Below, in pieces: positions 1-12,905 of a DNA stretch of 64,000 bases (its first letter is position 1; each line of letters opens with the position of its first letter). A program made the position numbers and the translations under genes. The stretch is from Leptidea sinapis (Eukaryota; Arthropoda; Insecta; Lepidoptera; Pieridae): NCBI RefSeq assembly GCF_905404315.1, contig NC_066284.1, positions 10,496,001-10,560,000 of the forward strand, read 5' to 3'. Under the pieces are notes generated by a model. The model was given only the letters and a program-made list of their open reading frames with translations, was not told the DNA's origin and did no database searches.

Positions 1-850
1 AGATCCTCTATCATTTCATTTATATAGATAAAATGTGTTTTCGGTATGTTTTCAATTCTTGCACGTTTGGGTGACAGCCAAGTATTTGATAATCTGCGTA
101 AACACTAATTAATAATAAACTTGGCCGCACGCAATATTCCTAATATTCACTCTATTTATGAGGACAGTGGTTCTAAAACCGTTCACGAGTATGACCCACG
201 GAACAGTCATCGCTTCCCTGTACTATATTTTAGGGAAAGTAACAACCTGCCCCTCGCGATCATGACGAAGCCTGCAACGAGAACTAAACCACAAAAACTA
301 GTTCATTAAATAATCTTTTACATTGATTTATAATTTTTCATCCAGTTTTCTTTCGATATAAGCTTAAAACTTGTTGCCTTTAAGTATTAATATATTCATC
401 TCACAATGACCTGAAGTCAAGAGCATGACGTCACAAACACCAATTTAAAATAAATAACTCTACAAAATTATCCATTTAATGTTCGTGATATATTTACACA
501 GCATCTAGGCTGTCTTGTCTGGCAGCTTCTCAATATAAAAACTAATATTATTACGTCGTGTTTCGTGAATCATTTTGAGAATATTTGATTTGACTGAGTC
601 ATATATTTGATACGGAGATTCTCTCGGAATTATGTGATTATTTCTTTAACGTAATTTCATTTATTCAATATCTGCTTTTAGAATTTCGCCATTAATTCAT
701 CATCAGAATTCGATTTAAATGTCACCTTGAAAAATTGCGACTGCAAAATACTTTTGATAAAAATGACCATTACTGAACGAATCATAAATAAATGTTATTT
801 GTATTAAAAATATCATTAATTATGTGGAATGTTATCTGACTGACTGACGA
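1..850. other. No gene recognised (AT-rich)
   Basis: I see no protein family, RNA gene or repeat copy here. Short open frames (for example 121-309, which begins with TTG) show no domain-like sequence. It may be intergenic or part of a long upstream filamin intron. Confidence 0.5.
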
Positions 851-854
851 TCAA

Positions 855-1101
855 TTAGCGTGCAGCAAGTAACTTTCTTCCACGTACTAGAAGGCTGTGG
901 AATAAGCTTCGTTGTGCGGTGATTCCAGGACGATACGACATTGGTATGTCGTACCTTCTTAAATACCTTCAAGAAATGCATGTAACACTTTCCAACAGGT
1001 CGGCAACGATTCTGTAATGCCTCTGGTGTTGCAAGAGAATGTTGGCGGCGGTGATCACTTATCACCAGGCGTCGTTTGTCCACCTCTTCTATAAAAAAAG
1101 A
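855..1101 (+). mobile_element. CR1-like LINE (family 1) 3' end, diverged fragment
   Basis: This is a degraded copy of the 3' end that recurs at 11992, 32062, 38177 and 63646. The shared landmarks are the ACGTACTA..AGCTGTGGAAT segment, GACGATACGACAT, GCCTCTGGTGTTGCAAGAGA, a GGCGGCGGTGATCACTT block and a terminal CTATAAAAAAAG. It has several indels and no usable frame, so it is an old 5'-truncated insertion. Confidence 0.8.
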
Positions 1102-2158
1102 AAATGTTCTTAATTTATTCGTATTGTCGTCATTTTTCACACCATAGCTACATAATATACAGTATCTGGAGCGTTTCAAGCGTACGCAGTAAAGAAATCA
1201 GTTAGTTAGTTAGGAGTCCAAGTTAAATAAACTTTATTCAGGCTTAAACTAAGCGCTTTTGAATTGTCACTATAAATATTTCTTATACATTACTGAAGCA
1301 ACCATATTATTTTCGGAAAAAGTAGAGCTTGTGAGAAGAAGATATTATAAGGAACTCAAGGGCCACTCTTTTCGATCAAATAGAGTAATTTACAATGTAC
1401 TATACATAATAAAGTTTCTAAGGTATATATGAATCATGATCAAAGTTAAAAGTATTTGAAATATCAAATATTTCATAAAATGTAACAAAAATAACTGTAT
1501 AAATATAAATTATCGTAAATTGAAATCAACCTGTAAAACTTGAATTCATTGTTTGTATAAAGATGCTTCGTGAATATGATGGTCGTGATTACTTTCATAA
1601 ATATAGAATTAAAAAATATATAGTAGTTGTTATATGAATTTAATTTTGTTCCAATATTTTTGGAATTTGCTGGATTCGAACGCACAACTCTGTATTTGAG
1701 TCCAATTGCTAGGCAGAACCTGTACTATGGGTGCAAATTAACATATACATCATAATAAAATAAGCATATATTCATATTAATCATATAAATGTGTGAAATA
1801 ACCACCTAGCACTAAATGTTGGGTCACTTGTGATCGAGTTATCCATAAATTCGTCGCTTTCTGGTCAAATAAGAACAGAACCAAATGAACAAGAACAGGT
1901 GTCAGCAAACTGTCATAAGCTCAAGTATATAATTTAAGATGCCAACTATGAGTCATCCCCATTCGTCAAAGAAACCTTCGTTACTACTTCCTTCATTATG
2001 TTAACAAATATTTAAACATTAGCTATCTTATTTTGATGTAAAATTTGTCATATTATGCTTGATGATTTATACAGGTGATTAGGCTGTATATGATATTTTA
2101 TACCTCTATATCTATTGCAACATTTCAATTATCTGAAATGAGAATGTAACAGAAAATC
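1102..2158. other. No gene recognised; weak SINE-C head remnant at 1668-1790
   Basis: Mostly AT-rich sequence. Around 1668-1790 the minus strand carries a decayed tRNA-like stretch (GGATTCGAACGC read on plus, followed by CCTGTACTATGGGTGCAAATT), which resembles the SINE-C family seen at 53712 and 57604. Nothing else is recognised. Confidence 0.4.
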
Positions 2159-2159
2159 A

Positions 2160-2345
2160 AAATATTCACTTTGAAACCCTCAAAAAGAGTCTCATGCCAG
2201 AGTTTGGCGAGTCAACATGTCCTGTATCGCCTCGTGTAGAGGCGAAACACATGTCTAATTGTTTTTAGACAAATATTGGCGGAATTAACACTAAAGAAAA
2301 CTCAAAACATTTGGATAATTATGGATTTTCTCAAAGTAATGCCTA
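2160..2345 (+). repeat. Dispersed repeat family Z (hammerhead-like family), decayed copy
   Basis: This is the inverse of the copy at 45030-45230. Shared pieces are CTCATGCCAGAGTTTGGCGAG, GCCTCGTGTAGAGGCGAAAC, and the stretch reading ACAAATATTGGCGGAATTA followed by ACACTAAAGAAAACTCAAA. The GCCTC..GAGGC hairpin followed by GAAAC is kept. The upstream CTGA core seen in the 45 kb copy is changed to CTGTATC. Confidence 0.7.
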
Positions 2346-2349
2346 CTTC

Positions 2350-4095
2350 AAAAAATTTTCAATAAATTTACTCACAAAATATATTTTACCGTGCTATGTA
2401 AAGCGTAAAAACGAAAACATGAATTCAAATTTGTGAAAACTTTACAAGGCTTTATTATAAAACCATCGATATATGTGTTGTAATGTGTACTTTATAAAAC
2501 TAAAGATTTAACTAAGGAAATTGTTTCAAAGTCCTGTACTCAAAGAACCTGATATTAAAAATAAATAATAATTTTATTAACATCTCTGGAAACACCGAAT
2601 AATATCTAAAAATAAATAAAGTTCGCATACTTCCCTATATAAATACGTTTATAAATAATAAACGTAGACATTACAAACATTTGTCAATCCTTGAACTCTC
2701 CCAAAATATACCGCAGATTTAGGAAATAACAGTTTTACGAATCTTAGCACGAAATGCATGTTCACTCGAAAACCTCTAGTCAGTTCCAGCGCCTTGTGCG
2801 GTACGGTCCTCAATCTGTGTAAAGTGAAATTGTGTCAACGGTTTGTGTTTAAAATTCATATCGCGGGTTATAAATTCAAATATCGTTTCTCACCGTTAAT
2901 TGTTGTAACGAAACGTGTGTGCTACGCGGTGCTACGCTAACGGCTACGTGTCGCTACAAACAATGCTATTGTTCTAGTGTTCAATAACAATAGGGAAAAA
3001 TCGTAAAAAGATAATTCCACGAAATTTTCAATAAGTTTTTCTAGTGCATAATTAATTGATTAATCACCTTTAAAGTTCTGTTCTATTAATAAATGCAATA
3101 AATGAAAAATAACAATAATAAAAAGCCCGCAGCTTTTTGCGATACCTTTCGGCCTTACAAAATTACGTGGGAGGTTTTCATTACTGTCACCATGCTATTC
3201 ATATGCGAAAAAATAGTTAAATATATTGAAATTGAAGTGATACATTATTTGTTATTTCCTAAAGAGAAAACTGTAGTAAATACAATCAGAAATAATAACA
3301 GGTTGATTCAGTTAGCTTTCAATAATCTTTGAAAGCCATTTAAAGTAATTTAATTTCTTAAAAAGAAACACTGTTTTTGTTGTGGAATTGACAGTTTATT
3401 TTATAAATTAGCACTTAAACATACTTTTTCTCTTCAGGAATTAATGTATTGTAAAGTAAAGCAATAATATAGTGCAAACTTAATTTTAACAAGTCCAGGA
3501 GAAGTTGGGTGGTCTGGTATTTATGAAGGAGGGGCAAATATGCTTTTGAGTCCTCTTATTGTGTGTAATACCGCGTATTTTTGCATTAACACAGAAACCA
3601 CTTTCGTGTTGCTGGCGTTTTAGGACGCAATATATTTTATACAAATACTTTATATGTTACTTTCTTTATACTGACTTCAAACAAATTTCATAAACTTATA
3701 TATATATCATTTACTATTACTTACATAGATTTTTATCTATTTCAATGAAGTAAAATTACAGTTTTGCAGTGAGATTAAAAATCGTGGACCCTTGACCCTG
3801 AAAGTAGAAGTAGAGCTATATAATCAGAGTTAGTGAATTCAGGTTAGTGAGAGTATCCTCGACAAAGTTATTAGATCTCAATACAAACTAAACATAATTA
3901 TAAATGAACAATAAACGGTTCGCGTCGGTATTTTCGAAATCAAATCAGGTGTGGCGTACCCTTATTTTTCGACCTGCGAATGTAATACATATTGAATAAT
4001 AATATCGATTGTCATCTGTCAAATAATGAATTTGACAATCACAGTTCATTATAATTAATGTTGTAAGTTGAGACATGTTGACGTCTAGTGTTCTA
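2350..4095. other. No gene recognised
   Basis: The 60-codon frame at 2758-2940 and the 76-codon frame at 3102-3332 have no recognisable domain, no convincing splice context and AT-biased composition. No repeat copy shared with the rest of the window was found. Confidence 0.45.
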
Positions 4096-4096
4096 G

Positions 4097-4585
4097 TAAA
4101 TTTCACGCACAGCCACTTTGTGTAATCAATAAGTGGCTCCAGTTTTCCCGAACCGTTACGACTTCAAGCCCTTTCAGACTAAAGCGTACTTCCCTTTCCG
4201 TTCCGGGAAACTCAAATCGCGCAGTATGCCTAAGATCGGCTCGATTTTGGCGCTCGCGCAGCGATCTGTGAATGCGTATTATTTTAGGAGTAACAATATA
4301 TTGCATAAAATTAGGATGATTTGAGTGAATGTATCTGAAAGCTATTGAAACAAGCTATAAGACCATGCAAAATAAACCATATTATAAACAAAATAAGGGT
4401 TGTTGAGAGAGTAGGGTGCCGTACGGCACACTGGGTTGGTGTATCTGAAAAATCGAGTGCCCTGGGCCACTGCTGATTTGGGAAGATTGTCGTCAACTCA
4501 TCTTTTGACCCCTGGTGTTGCGGATGTCCATGTGCAGTTGCTTCCCATTACGTGAGCATCTTGCACGTTTGCCTCTTATATAATA
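4097..4585 (+). mobile_element. CR1-like LINE (family 2) 3' fragment, interrupted
   Basis: 4097-4200 matches the end of the family-2 ORF region seen at 36240-36300 (CACGCACAGC.ACTTTGTG, then TTTTCCCGAACC). 4490-4585 matches its 3' end (CCCTGGTGTTGCGGATGTCC, then CATTACGTGAGC, then TATATAATAAAA). About 290 bp between the two parts do not match other copies and may be an insertion or a diverged segment. Confidence 0.6.
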
Positions 4586-5397
4586 AAACCTAACAAACAT
4601 AAAATAATTCATACACGTTTTGTGAGCTTTGGGGTACTGCGGTTAACAAGAGTCGAGATAGTATTTGTCATATTTTACATTATGAATATTAGAGCCATTT
4701 GTTGCCTCGGAGGTGGCATTTGCTGTAGACAGGCAAAATTTTCCGACAATGTCCTCTTTTTAAACTTGCTTCTGCAAAGATTACGAAACTATTTGAATCA
4801 ATTCCATAAAAAAATTACTTTTACGCAAATATCTTATGTAAAAAGTGGGGTTACAATAACACGCGTCTTAATCCTTTAAAAAGTATTTTATTTAAATGTA
4901 AATCAAACTTGTTTATAAAGTATTCAAAGATGTAAATTGTAGAAACAATATTTAATGTGAGGCAGTGGGCGCGCTCTTTAGCTGGACGGAATAGCAGCTG
5001 TTCAACGGATATATAATTTCGTTATGACATTCTTGGCGAACCAGTCAGTAACAGAGTGACCTCAATTATTTCTGAGATAATTCCTCGCTCCTGGAAACCC
5101 TATTTCATGCATGAACGCCTGACATATTGGCGTGTGTATTATTTAAGTATTCTTCATTAATTTATTGGAAGCACAGTAAAAGGAAAATCCGTGTGTGCCT
5201 TTGAAGACACTACAGAAGTGAATATTGAAGGTGAGGTTAGTGATATTATGAAATACAACGTTTTTGAAGATATACTTGTTTGACTCATTAGGGAAACATT
5301 ATCTGATTGAATTTTAACGATGTGCGCGAAAAGCAACACCCAAATACGATACCCTGGCGAAAATCCTAATTAATTAAATTAAAATATCTTTTTACAC

Positions 5398-5545
5398 ACT
5401 TTATTATTAGCTTCACCTGTATATGTTTGTTTGTAACCGACTCATTCGGGCGCGATTTTGACCCACTTTAAGCGGCCAGACTTCGTTCAAACTTCGTAGA
5501 TTTATCGAGGACCAATGACAATACATTAATTTGATGAAATTATTC
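5398..5545 (+). repeat. Dispersed repeat (AGCTTCACCTGTAT..TAACCGACTC family)
   Basis: Nearly the same sequence occurs at 31025-31165. Shared blocks are TTATTAGCTTCACCTGTAT, GTAACCGACTCATT, GGGCGC.ATTTTGACCCA, AAGCGGCCAG and CGTTCAAACTTCGTA, ending in TTTATCGAGGA. No coding potential is visible. The class is not known to me. Confidence 0.7.
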
Positions 5546-6892
5546 CAATTTGCGAAATAAAATTTTTGTTAATTTATATAATTTTAATCTATTGTCGATA
5601 AGGTTTTCTATAAAAAGCGTGTTTTTTAGTTTTTTTTATACTAGATTAATAATTACATTAATACATTAATAAACTTCTAACATTTATAATATATTTACTT
5701 AAAGAAAATTTTGTTCCGACTGATTGTGCTCCCTTATACTGTTTTCATCAATGGATAGCGTAGTTCTCAAGGAAGATTTTAGTATATAAATTGTTAAGAT
5801 TTTGTAAACATATTTGTAAACATTACCAATATTTGTTGGAGGTGACGGAAAAAAATAGCCCGTCTGGGCGCTTTCAACAAAAACGCTGTCTAAGCCCATT
5901 TAGATATAACGAAATAATGTATGGTGAAATTGTGTATCTTATGTAGGTCTAAAGGCATTTTCAATGGCATCTGTCTATCTCTTAAGGATAATATATTATA
6001 TACAATTTAAAACTTAAACAAATTGGCAATTACAAAGCTCTCCGCTTGTAATAGCTGTTAAAAATTTGATATTACCTTATCCTTATCATTTTATTGCTAT
6101 GTGATATTAAGGCGCGGTCATACCTCAATATCCATAAAAATTCATCCTTCATTCATTCATCCAAACATAACGCAATGAAAATATTTCGACGCAAAAAATA
6201 CATTAAAAAAAGGACTCAAAGAAAAATTGTAACCGAATAGAATATTTATATATTAGTTGAAATATCCAATAAGAAATTTGGAAGAAATTTTTCATTATAT
6301 AATATTTTTTGAAAGAATTTTCCAAAAAATAAACTTTGGAGTTAAAAATCTCTGAATTTTCAGCGATAACAACATTCTTTTTTTAAAGAATTTAATAGAA
6401 TTAGTATTTTTCTAAAATTTAAACCGAACAATTATTCAATTTATCATGTATATTTCGAATACACAAAAGAAAACCAGTAAAATAAATGTCCGTTTGCAGC
6501 TTAGCCACATGATCTACACAAATATTGTACTATTAGTTATAGCTTTTACAATACTAGTCAGTCGCGCCTTAATCATGTATTAATTCGTTTTTGTTTCGGC
6601 TTTGTTTTAGACTACATTATTCCCGAATACTTACATAATTTCTTTTCCTATCGGCAGTCGTCAGCTATTTAGACTTTCTAAAGTATAATTGTCAGTGTCG
6701 TCATTTAGGTATAAGAAGAAAATTCCGCATTCCACACCAAGTTTTGCGTTCCTGTCAAATTGAAATATGACTGTCCACTGCATAAGATGTCGACACTTTT
6801 CATAATGTCAGAACTGAAGTAATCTTATTTCACTAGCACTGTTTTACACCTTTGGCGTTGAAACGATAAATCGACTTATGCTAAAAGATTAT

Positions 6893-6931
6893 GGTCATTG
6901 TCATTGTCATTGTCATTGTCATCATTGTCAT
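6893..6931 (+). repeat. Microsatellite (GTCATT)n
   Basis: About six head-to-tail GTCATT units, with one interruption (ATCATT) near the end. Confidence 0.9.
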
Positions 6932-8149
6932 GTTATTTATTAGTACACTTTCATACATACATATAATAAGGCCTGTCTCCATATTACCATAGTTTGCCTT
7001 CCATTTGTTACATTTCTTAAATTAACCTAGTGAACGCCTAGACCGATTTTCGGCTTCGAATTGAAATTATAAATAAGGCTGAGATCGGGGAGTCCAAAAT
7101 TTCCTCCTCTTGGAAGATCTGTATTCAAAATTCGTAAAATATTTATAGCTTTTGAGTTATAAACGAAATACTAAATGATATCTTTTTACATCATAATTTT
7201 TAATAACAATTGCAAATTTGTATGTGATAATACGTATGTATAATATATGTGCTACAAATATATTTAAAGTATATTTTCTAGTCGTTGTGTCATTTCGAAT
7301 CGATTCAGCCATATCTCATATCTTTCGGAGCTTTATCAAGAATTAAATCAAGCTCTGTATCAAGGTCAAATTGTCGGGAATCCAGTACTCTGTACGAGGC
7401 TCTCTCACTTGGCGATGTTGACGCCTCTTCTTGTATGTCTTTTCCCGCATATTTTTTGGGGAGTGTTACGGAGAACTGTTTGAGAGGCCTTTTTAAGAAT
7501 TAGAATTCTAAAACAACATAGTTTCGCGCTAAAGCGGGCTAGAAAGTCATGAGAGCGATAAGGATAGCTGCACACCGAACTCCGACTAAAAGTCATGAGT
7601 TAAAACCTTTCCTCCTTGAAAAATTAACTAATAAATAAATAATTAACTATTTTAAAGTACTATATTTATATAAATATATATATATTTATATTATATATAT
7701 ATTTTGACAAAGTGTGTAGTAGGTACTATGCCCGCTTAACCAATAAAAAACCACCATTGTGAATTTGCAAAAGAGAGAAAGAAAAATAGTTAATTTTTTA
7801 GTTTATTTAACCTGGCTTACAATTGATAGTTATTTTTATATATTAAATTGCAAAATTGAATAAACCTCAAATATCGTATCGACCATTAAGATGCAGGAGA
7901 TCAGCGCTGGTCTTCCGATATTGCGGATATTTTTAACCCAAGGAAAATAAACGCACAGGGAATCGAGGCTACAAAAATAAATTTTTATTTAAAATTTAAA
8001 ATTTTTATAAGTATCCATAAACCACTACTTTAAGCCGGGCACTACTAGGATCTATCTACCTACACTGTTTGGGTACATTACTTAATTTATTTTCAATTAC
8101 CAATAGTTTCGGAACGCATAGGGAACAAACATTCAAATCTTAGTTTTTA

Positions 8150-8260
8150 AAGTGATAACTTCTTATGTGAGGGTACCGCTTCGTAACGTAACGCGTTACG
8201 GCGCCAGTCTGTCTTGCTTCCCTTTCTCTCACGCACATGGCAGCGGTTTCTCACTCCAAC
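8150..8260 (+). repeat. Dispersed repeat with CGTAACGCGTTACG palindrome
   Basis: The sequence GCTTCGTAACGTAACGCGTT, continuing ACGGCGCCAGTCT and TTCCCTTTCT, appears in reverse orientation at 63495-63610. The shared core includes a 14-bp palindrome, CGTAACGCGTTACG. Confidence 0.6.
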
Positions 8261-8973
8261 TAATAGTTACGCTTACAGGATTTAATAATAATACTAATAA
8301 TGTACATATAAGTTATTGTAACTAATAGTAAAATATATTTAATAATAAAAAAAAGATTTATAACACATTAAAATATATAAAATTTAACCTATGCTTTTCT
8401 CAAGTTAAACCTCATTATTAAATAGTTTAACTTAGGTTAGTTCAAGTTATCACTTATCTGTCGGGAGTCCCGAGACATACACGTTTTTATTTATATACAT
8501 TTTAAAAGTGCAAGAAAGTATTATTGACCCCTTTTTGTAAAGTGGGTATGGGAGTAGTATTAATCTTTTGCGCATTATCTTTAGGTGTATCTAATTTAAT
8601 ACATACGAAGCGGACATTTTGCGCAACTCACTAATCGGCGCTATCTTAAGATTGTTCCAGTTTTCGTGTTCATACGCGACCGCATTTCATAATTTATAAA
8701 CAACATAGAAAGAAATTATAGTTCTGTTTATGTCATTAATATAATAGGTAATATTCGCACCGAAGGATATATGACCTTGTATGTTCGAAAAAACAGATAA
8801 AAAAATAACTATTGATATTATAACACTTTCAAATTATAAAAATGATAAGTTTTTGTACTTACTAGTAACAGAGAAATGACTTTAAGAGGTAAACATTAGC
8901 AGCAAGTATTCCATACAAACTTTTTTGGCTGTTTTCTGCTTGGTTTTGAACCTAAGATGAGAAATATTTTAAA
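8261..8973. other. No gene recognised
   Basis: AT-rich sequence with no open frame of interest and no recognised repeat copy. Confidence 0.45.
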
Positions 8974-9135
8974 CTAGCTGACCGGACTGACGTTGTTCTG
9001 TTCATAATAAAAAAAACTCTAGCAGGTGCTAAAAAGCTTCTTAGCTGACCTCGTCTAGGCGAAAAGGAATAATTCTACCAAATTTCAAATTTCTACGCCG
9101 TATGGTTCCAGAGATATCGTGATGAGTCAACACAT
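8974..9135 (-). mobile_element. Helitron-like 3' end fragment
   Basis: The plus-strand sequence CTAGCTGACCGGACTGACGT, then TGTTCTGTTC, is the reverse complement of a Helitron 3' end: hairpin, about 10 nt, then CTAG. Downstream it shares ATATCGTGATGAGT with the copies at 31558 and 43803. The hairpin is partly decayed and the 5' end is not found. Confidence 0.6.
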
Positions 9136-9216
9136 ATGTGGAAATATCGAAGATAAGATCAAAACTACATTTGTTTTAATTTGTGTTTTTGTAATTAATG
9201 TACGTCAAAGACCGGT

Positions 9217-9402
9217 TCGTCATCATCAGCAGCCGGAAGACGTCTACTGCTGGACAAAGGCCTCCCCCAAAGTTTTCCACGACGACCGGTCCTGCGCTGC
9301 CCACATCCAACGTATTCCGGCGATCTTGACCAGATCGTCGGTCTGTCTTGTGGGGGGCCCACCAACACTGAGTCTCACGGTACGTGGTCGCCTTTCGCTT
9401 AA
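9217..9402 (-). mobile_element. RTE-type LINE 3' end fragment
   Basis: On the minus strand this encodes the C-terminus of an RTE reverse transcriptase: TDDLVKIAGI, then AAQDRSSWK, then a Q-rich end. It finishes in the CTGATGATGA-type tail (TCATCATCAGC on plus). The same segment occurs at 16786, 36810 and 47160. The frame is disrupted, so the copy is dead. Confidence 0.85.
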
Positions 9403-10154
9403 AATTTCTGAAAAATAAATAGGCCATAAACAGAAGCCTTTTAAAGAAACCCGACAGCAATAAGTTGAAAATTGAAACAATTTCCACACAGAATACATAC
9501 TTCCTTTCCATTTAGTTTCCGAAATTTCGATACGATAAATTCCTGTGGAGGAAATTGTCGATAACTGTCGATTATCGATCTTTAAGTTTTTAGTTTAAGC
9601 TGCAGCTTAGCTTATTCCACTGATTCTCGATCTCGACAACCTTAGTGCGACAGAAATATTGTATCACGCTCGTAGCACACAACCTCAACAGCGTAACCGC
9701 TGTATTTTCGCACTGTCTTGTCCAAATGTAGGAGAAGCGAAATAATATTTGTATATTTCATCCCAGAAGTGATACAGAAGGGATATCACTTAAAAATAAC
9801 AAAAAGCTTGCATATTACTGTTTTCCGGTTAGAAAAACCCACCCAACTGGCATCCTGTGCAAAAGAAGCCTCCTTTCAAGTCAATCAACTTGCACAAGGC
9901 ATCTAGAAACCCACAAACATAAAACAACTAACACGTGGTTTGATAGCCACGTAGACGATAGCGTGGGATTAATAGCCACAAAGGCACTCCTTCGGTACTC
10001 CTTTGGTTAGGCCGTACACATTCGTTCCCTAATTGTCTTTAATATGAAATGCACATAAGGCACACGTTCCTATATTTTCCAATCAGAAAAAAGGATGGCA
10101 TTTCCTCTTCGAAATTGTTATTCCGAAAGAAATTATCGATCTTCTCAAACCCAA
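9403..10154. other. No gene recognised
   Basis: No recognised gene or repeat copy. The 62-codon frame at 9718-9906 begins with TTG and has no domain. Confidence 0.4.
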
Positions 10155-10385
10155 TATTCAAATTCAAATATTTAAAATAGGATATGAAATCAATTATAGA
10201 ACGTCAAAAACTACCACCCATTTGACAATTTATCCCTCTGACCTGACAAGGACGGGCGCAATAAACTCAGCGGACTTCTTTTTTTTATATGATTTCGTTA
10301 GAATGAAGCCTGAGGGCAGTCGCTCCATTCCCAATCTGTGGTATCATTGAGAAAGTCATATATGTTATTTGTTCTTTACCACATT
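10155..10385 (+). repeat. Dispersed repeat family F
   Basis: One of four copies (10155, 10760, 40580 minus, 48040). Landmarks are AATTCAAATATTT, GTCAAAAACTACCACCCATT, CCTGACAAGGACGGGCGCAA, CTCAGCGG followed by a T tract, then CCTGAGGGCAGTCGCTCCAT and CCCAATCTGTGGTATCAT. It is followed by a short AGT repeat at 10385-10401. It is probably the 3' end of a retroelement; the class is unsure. Confidence 0.7.
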
Positions 10386-10759
10386 AGTAGTAGTAGTAGG
10401 CAATCTCACATACCATGTACATTCGGATATATCTCTGCATTTTTCACACCATCGCCGCATAATTCCCTCAAAATATGGAGCATTACAAGCGCACATAGCA
10501 ATGTAATTTGTAGGCGACAGTCATCCCGCAAAGGATTAGCACTAATAATGTTTGTAATATTGTGTGTTATAAATAATGAGTAGAATTAATTATAACTCAC
10601 CAGTGACGGTAACGCGATAATTAATACTGCAAGTTTGCAACATTTAAATGAGAATATCTCAATCATTCGGTGTCACCCACATTTTGGCTCCAGACAAATC
10701 TGGCATCCTGGAGTGCTGTTCCGATCTGCAACGCCAGGGTAACGTTATGTTGCAATATC

Positions 10760-11020
10760 TATTCAAATATTAAATTCCAAAGTTTTATATTCTAAATAGG
10801 ATTTAAAGTCACTTATTGATCACCAAAAACTAATAACCATTCAAAAAAGTATGACTCGGACCTGAAGAACGGGCTCAAGTAAATCAGCGGCATTCTTTTT
10901 TTATTTTCAATAAAATTTGGTTACAATTAAATATCGTTCAATAAAATCTATTCGAGGGCGGTTGCTCCATTCCCAATCTGTCATTTATGTTACCACACAA
11001 ACGCTTTTTAAGCCTTGTGT
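10760..11020 (+). repeat. Dispersed repeat family F, diverged copy
   Basis: Same order of blocks as the copy 600 bp upstream (CACTTATTGATC, AAAAACTAATAACCATT, CAGCGGCATTCTTTTTT, GGGCGGTTGCTCCATTCCCA, then CACACAAACG), with more decay. The two copies lie in direct orientation. Confidence 0.65.
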
Positions 11021-11614
11021 TCTTTTAAAGGTTAGATTTTTCTACAATCTTTTAAATCTGTCATGTGTACTGTTTTCTGTAAGTAAAATTTTTATTGTAA
11101 GTAAAGGTATTTCGTGAGCTTACCATACTGTCCAATTTCGAAGTTCCGTTGCTTTTAGGTTTGCCGAGTGAAACCTCAAAGTTAACAACAAGTCCAATCA
11201 TGTTAGATAAGTGACTCTTTGAAAATATAACTTGTTTTACTTAAGACAAACGTTGTTCTGTTCAATCAGGTTCAGTAGTTTTATTAATATGTTGGTATGT
11301 ATTGATAACATTTCTTACAAGGAAAGTGACCTAGATGAATAGTATCAAATGAATGTTAACAAATTACTATTAATTGGCGTGAACTGCAACATTTCCCCAG
11401 GAAATTAAATATAAACTAGAATTTTGGCGAAATGTCAAAACGCTCAGTTAATCTTGTTAATATTTCGCGTGTTTTCTTTATTACAAATTGTTATTGTCAT
11501 TCTGTTGATGGGAATAATACTTAATAATAAACTTTATTTTCACTACAAATAGCTTAAATTACAAAATTTACAATGTTAAAAAGTTAATAATTTTCATGGT
11601 TTTATTTTTAATTG
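11021..11614. other. No gene recognised
   Basis: AT-rich. 11515-11545 has an AATAATAAACTTTATTTT stretch like the LINE tail at 45755, but no body follows. Confidence 0.4.
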
Positions 11615-11918
11615 TTTTTTTTTAATGATAATAAGGGACGAGACGAGGAGGATGTTCAGCTGATGATAATTGATACGCCCTGCCCATTACAATGCAGTGC
11701 TGCTCAGGATTCTTGAAAAACCCCAAAAATTCTGAGCGGCACTACAACTGCGCTCGTCACCTTGAGACATAAGATGTTAAGTCTCATTTGCCCAGTAATT
11801 TCACTAGTTACGGCGCCCTTCAGATCTAAAAACAGTAATGCCTACACATTACTGCTTCACTACAGAAATAGGCGCCGTTGTGGTACCCATAATCTAGCCG
11901 ATCTCCTGTGCAAAGGAA
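11615..11918 (-). mobile_element. SINE-A copy
   Basis: A ~305 bp element present in 11 copies in this window. Its own 5' end reads AGTGGGAGGCTCCTTTGCAC and its 3' end is poly(A) after CTTATTTTCAT; here it lies on the minus strand. It contains two hairpin regions (CAGTAATG..CATTACTG and GCCGCTCAG..CTGAGCGGC) and no visible tRNA A/B boxes. The 5' tip of this copy is decayed. Confidence 0.85.
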
Positions 11919-12180
11919 TTTGAAATTGTAATAAAATTCAAAAACGGTTTTACAGCGATATTTAAAGTGGTGGACCTCTGACCCCGAAACTATTTTTTTT
12001 TTATGGAATAGGAGGACAAACGAGCGTACGGGTCACCTGTTGTTAAGTGATCACCGCCGCCCACAATCTCTTGCAACACCAGAGGAATCACAGGAGCGTT
12101 GCCGGCCTTTAAGGAAGGTGTACGCGCTTTTTTTGAAGGTACCCATGTCGTATCGTCCCTGAAACACCGCACAAGGAAGC

Positions 12181-12801
12181 TCATTCCACAGCTTTGTAGT
12201 ACGTGGAAGGAAGCTCCTTTGAAAACAGCACTGTGGAGGACCGCCACACATCCAGATGGTGAGGATGATATCCTAACTTGTGGCGTGTCGTGCGAAGGTG
12301 GAATTCGGCGGCATGAATCAGGTTAAACAGCTCTTCGGAACACTCCCCGTGATAAATGCGGTAGAAGACACACAATGAAGCGACGTCTCTACGCAACGCC
12401 AAGTGATTGAGCCGTTCACAGAGCACTGGGTCCCCGACAATTCGAGCTGCTCTGCGTTGCACGCGGTCAAATGGATCGAGCTGATACTGGGGTGCGCCAG
12501 ACCAGAGATGACAGCAATACTCCATGTGTGGCCGGACCTGCGCTTTGTAGAGCGCTAGAATGTGGGCCGGCTTGAAGTGTTGCCGTGCTCTATTAATGAC
12601 GTCCAGTTTCTTTGAAGCCAATTTGGCTTTGCCTTCCAGATGACCACGAAATTGGCAATCGCTCGAGATTTCGAGACCCAGTATTCCGATACTAGGCGCG
12701 GCTTTAAGAGAAGTGTTCTCGAAGAGCGGTGATACGACAAATGGGGGTTTTTTTAGTGGTAAACGCGCAAACTTGAGTCTTCTGGGGGTTAAATTGGACA
12801 A
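12181..12801 (-). pseudogene. LINE reverse transcriptase C-terminal part (frameshifted)
   Basis: About 206 codons are open. They include the C-terminal signatures LGLEISSDCQF, LYKAQVRPHMEYC, LWSGAP and DRVQRRAARIVG, followed by a YRIYHGECSEEL block common to CR1/Jockey-group elements. The methionine at the frame start is not the real start, because the frame is opened by the 1-base insertion near 12745. The RT palm with the catalytic YADD is deleted upstream. Confidence 0.85.
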
Positions 12802-12905
12802 GGTTCAATTTTCCCCATTCCGCGACCTACTCAAGAGAGGACTCGATAGAAGACACAAGTTTCTCCTGGCACTGGTCGATGATTTCCCGAGAGAGACCTG
12901 CATTT

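Larger units (their letters stand above)
4590..8149. other. No gene recognised; isolated repeats listed separately
   Basis: Apart from the repeat at 5398-5545 and the microsatellite at 6893-6931, I see nothing gene-like. An AT tract with (TA)n character lies at about 7664-7702. The frames at 7285-7503 and 4622-4879 show no domain. Confidence 0.45.

Noticed and set aside
2758..3332. Small genes at 2758-2940 and 3102-3332
   Set aside because: No homology-like motifs, no splice or leader context, and composition like the flanks.
6893..6931. CRISPR-like or regulatory tandem array
   Set aside because: It is a plain (GTCATT)n microsatellite with no spacers; the host is an animal nuclear genome.
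9119..9511. Overlapping 84-111 codon frames as host genes
   Set aside because: They read through the 3' end of an RTE element; the minus-strand frame contains the RTE C-terminal motifs.
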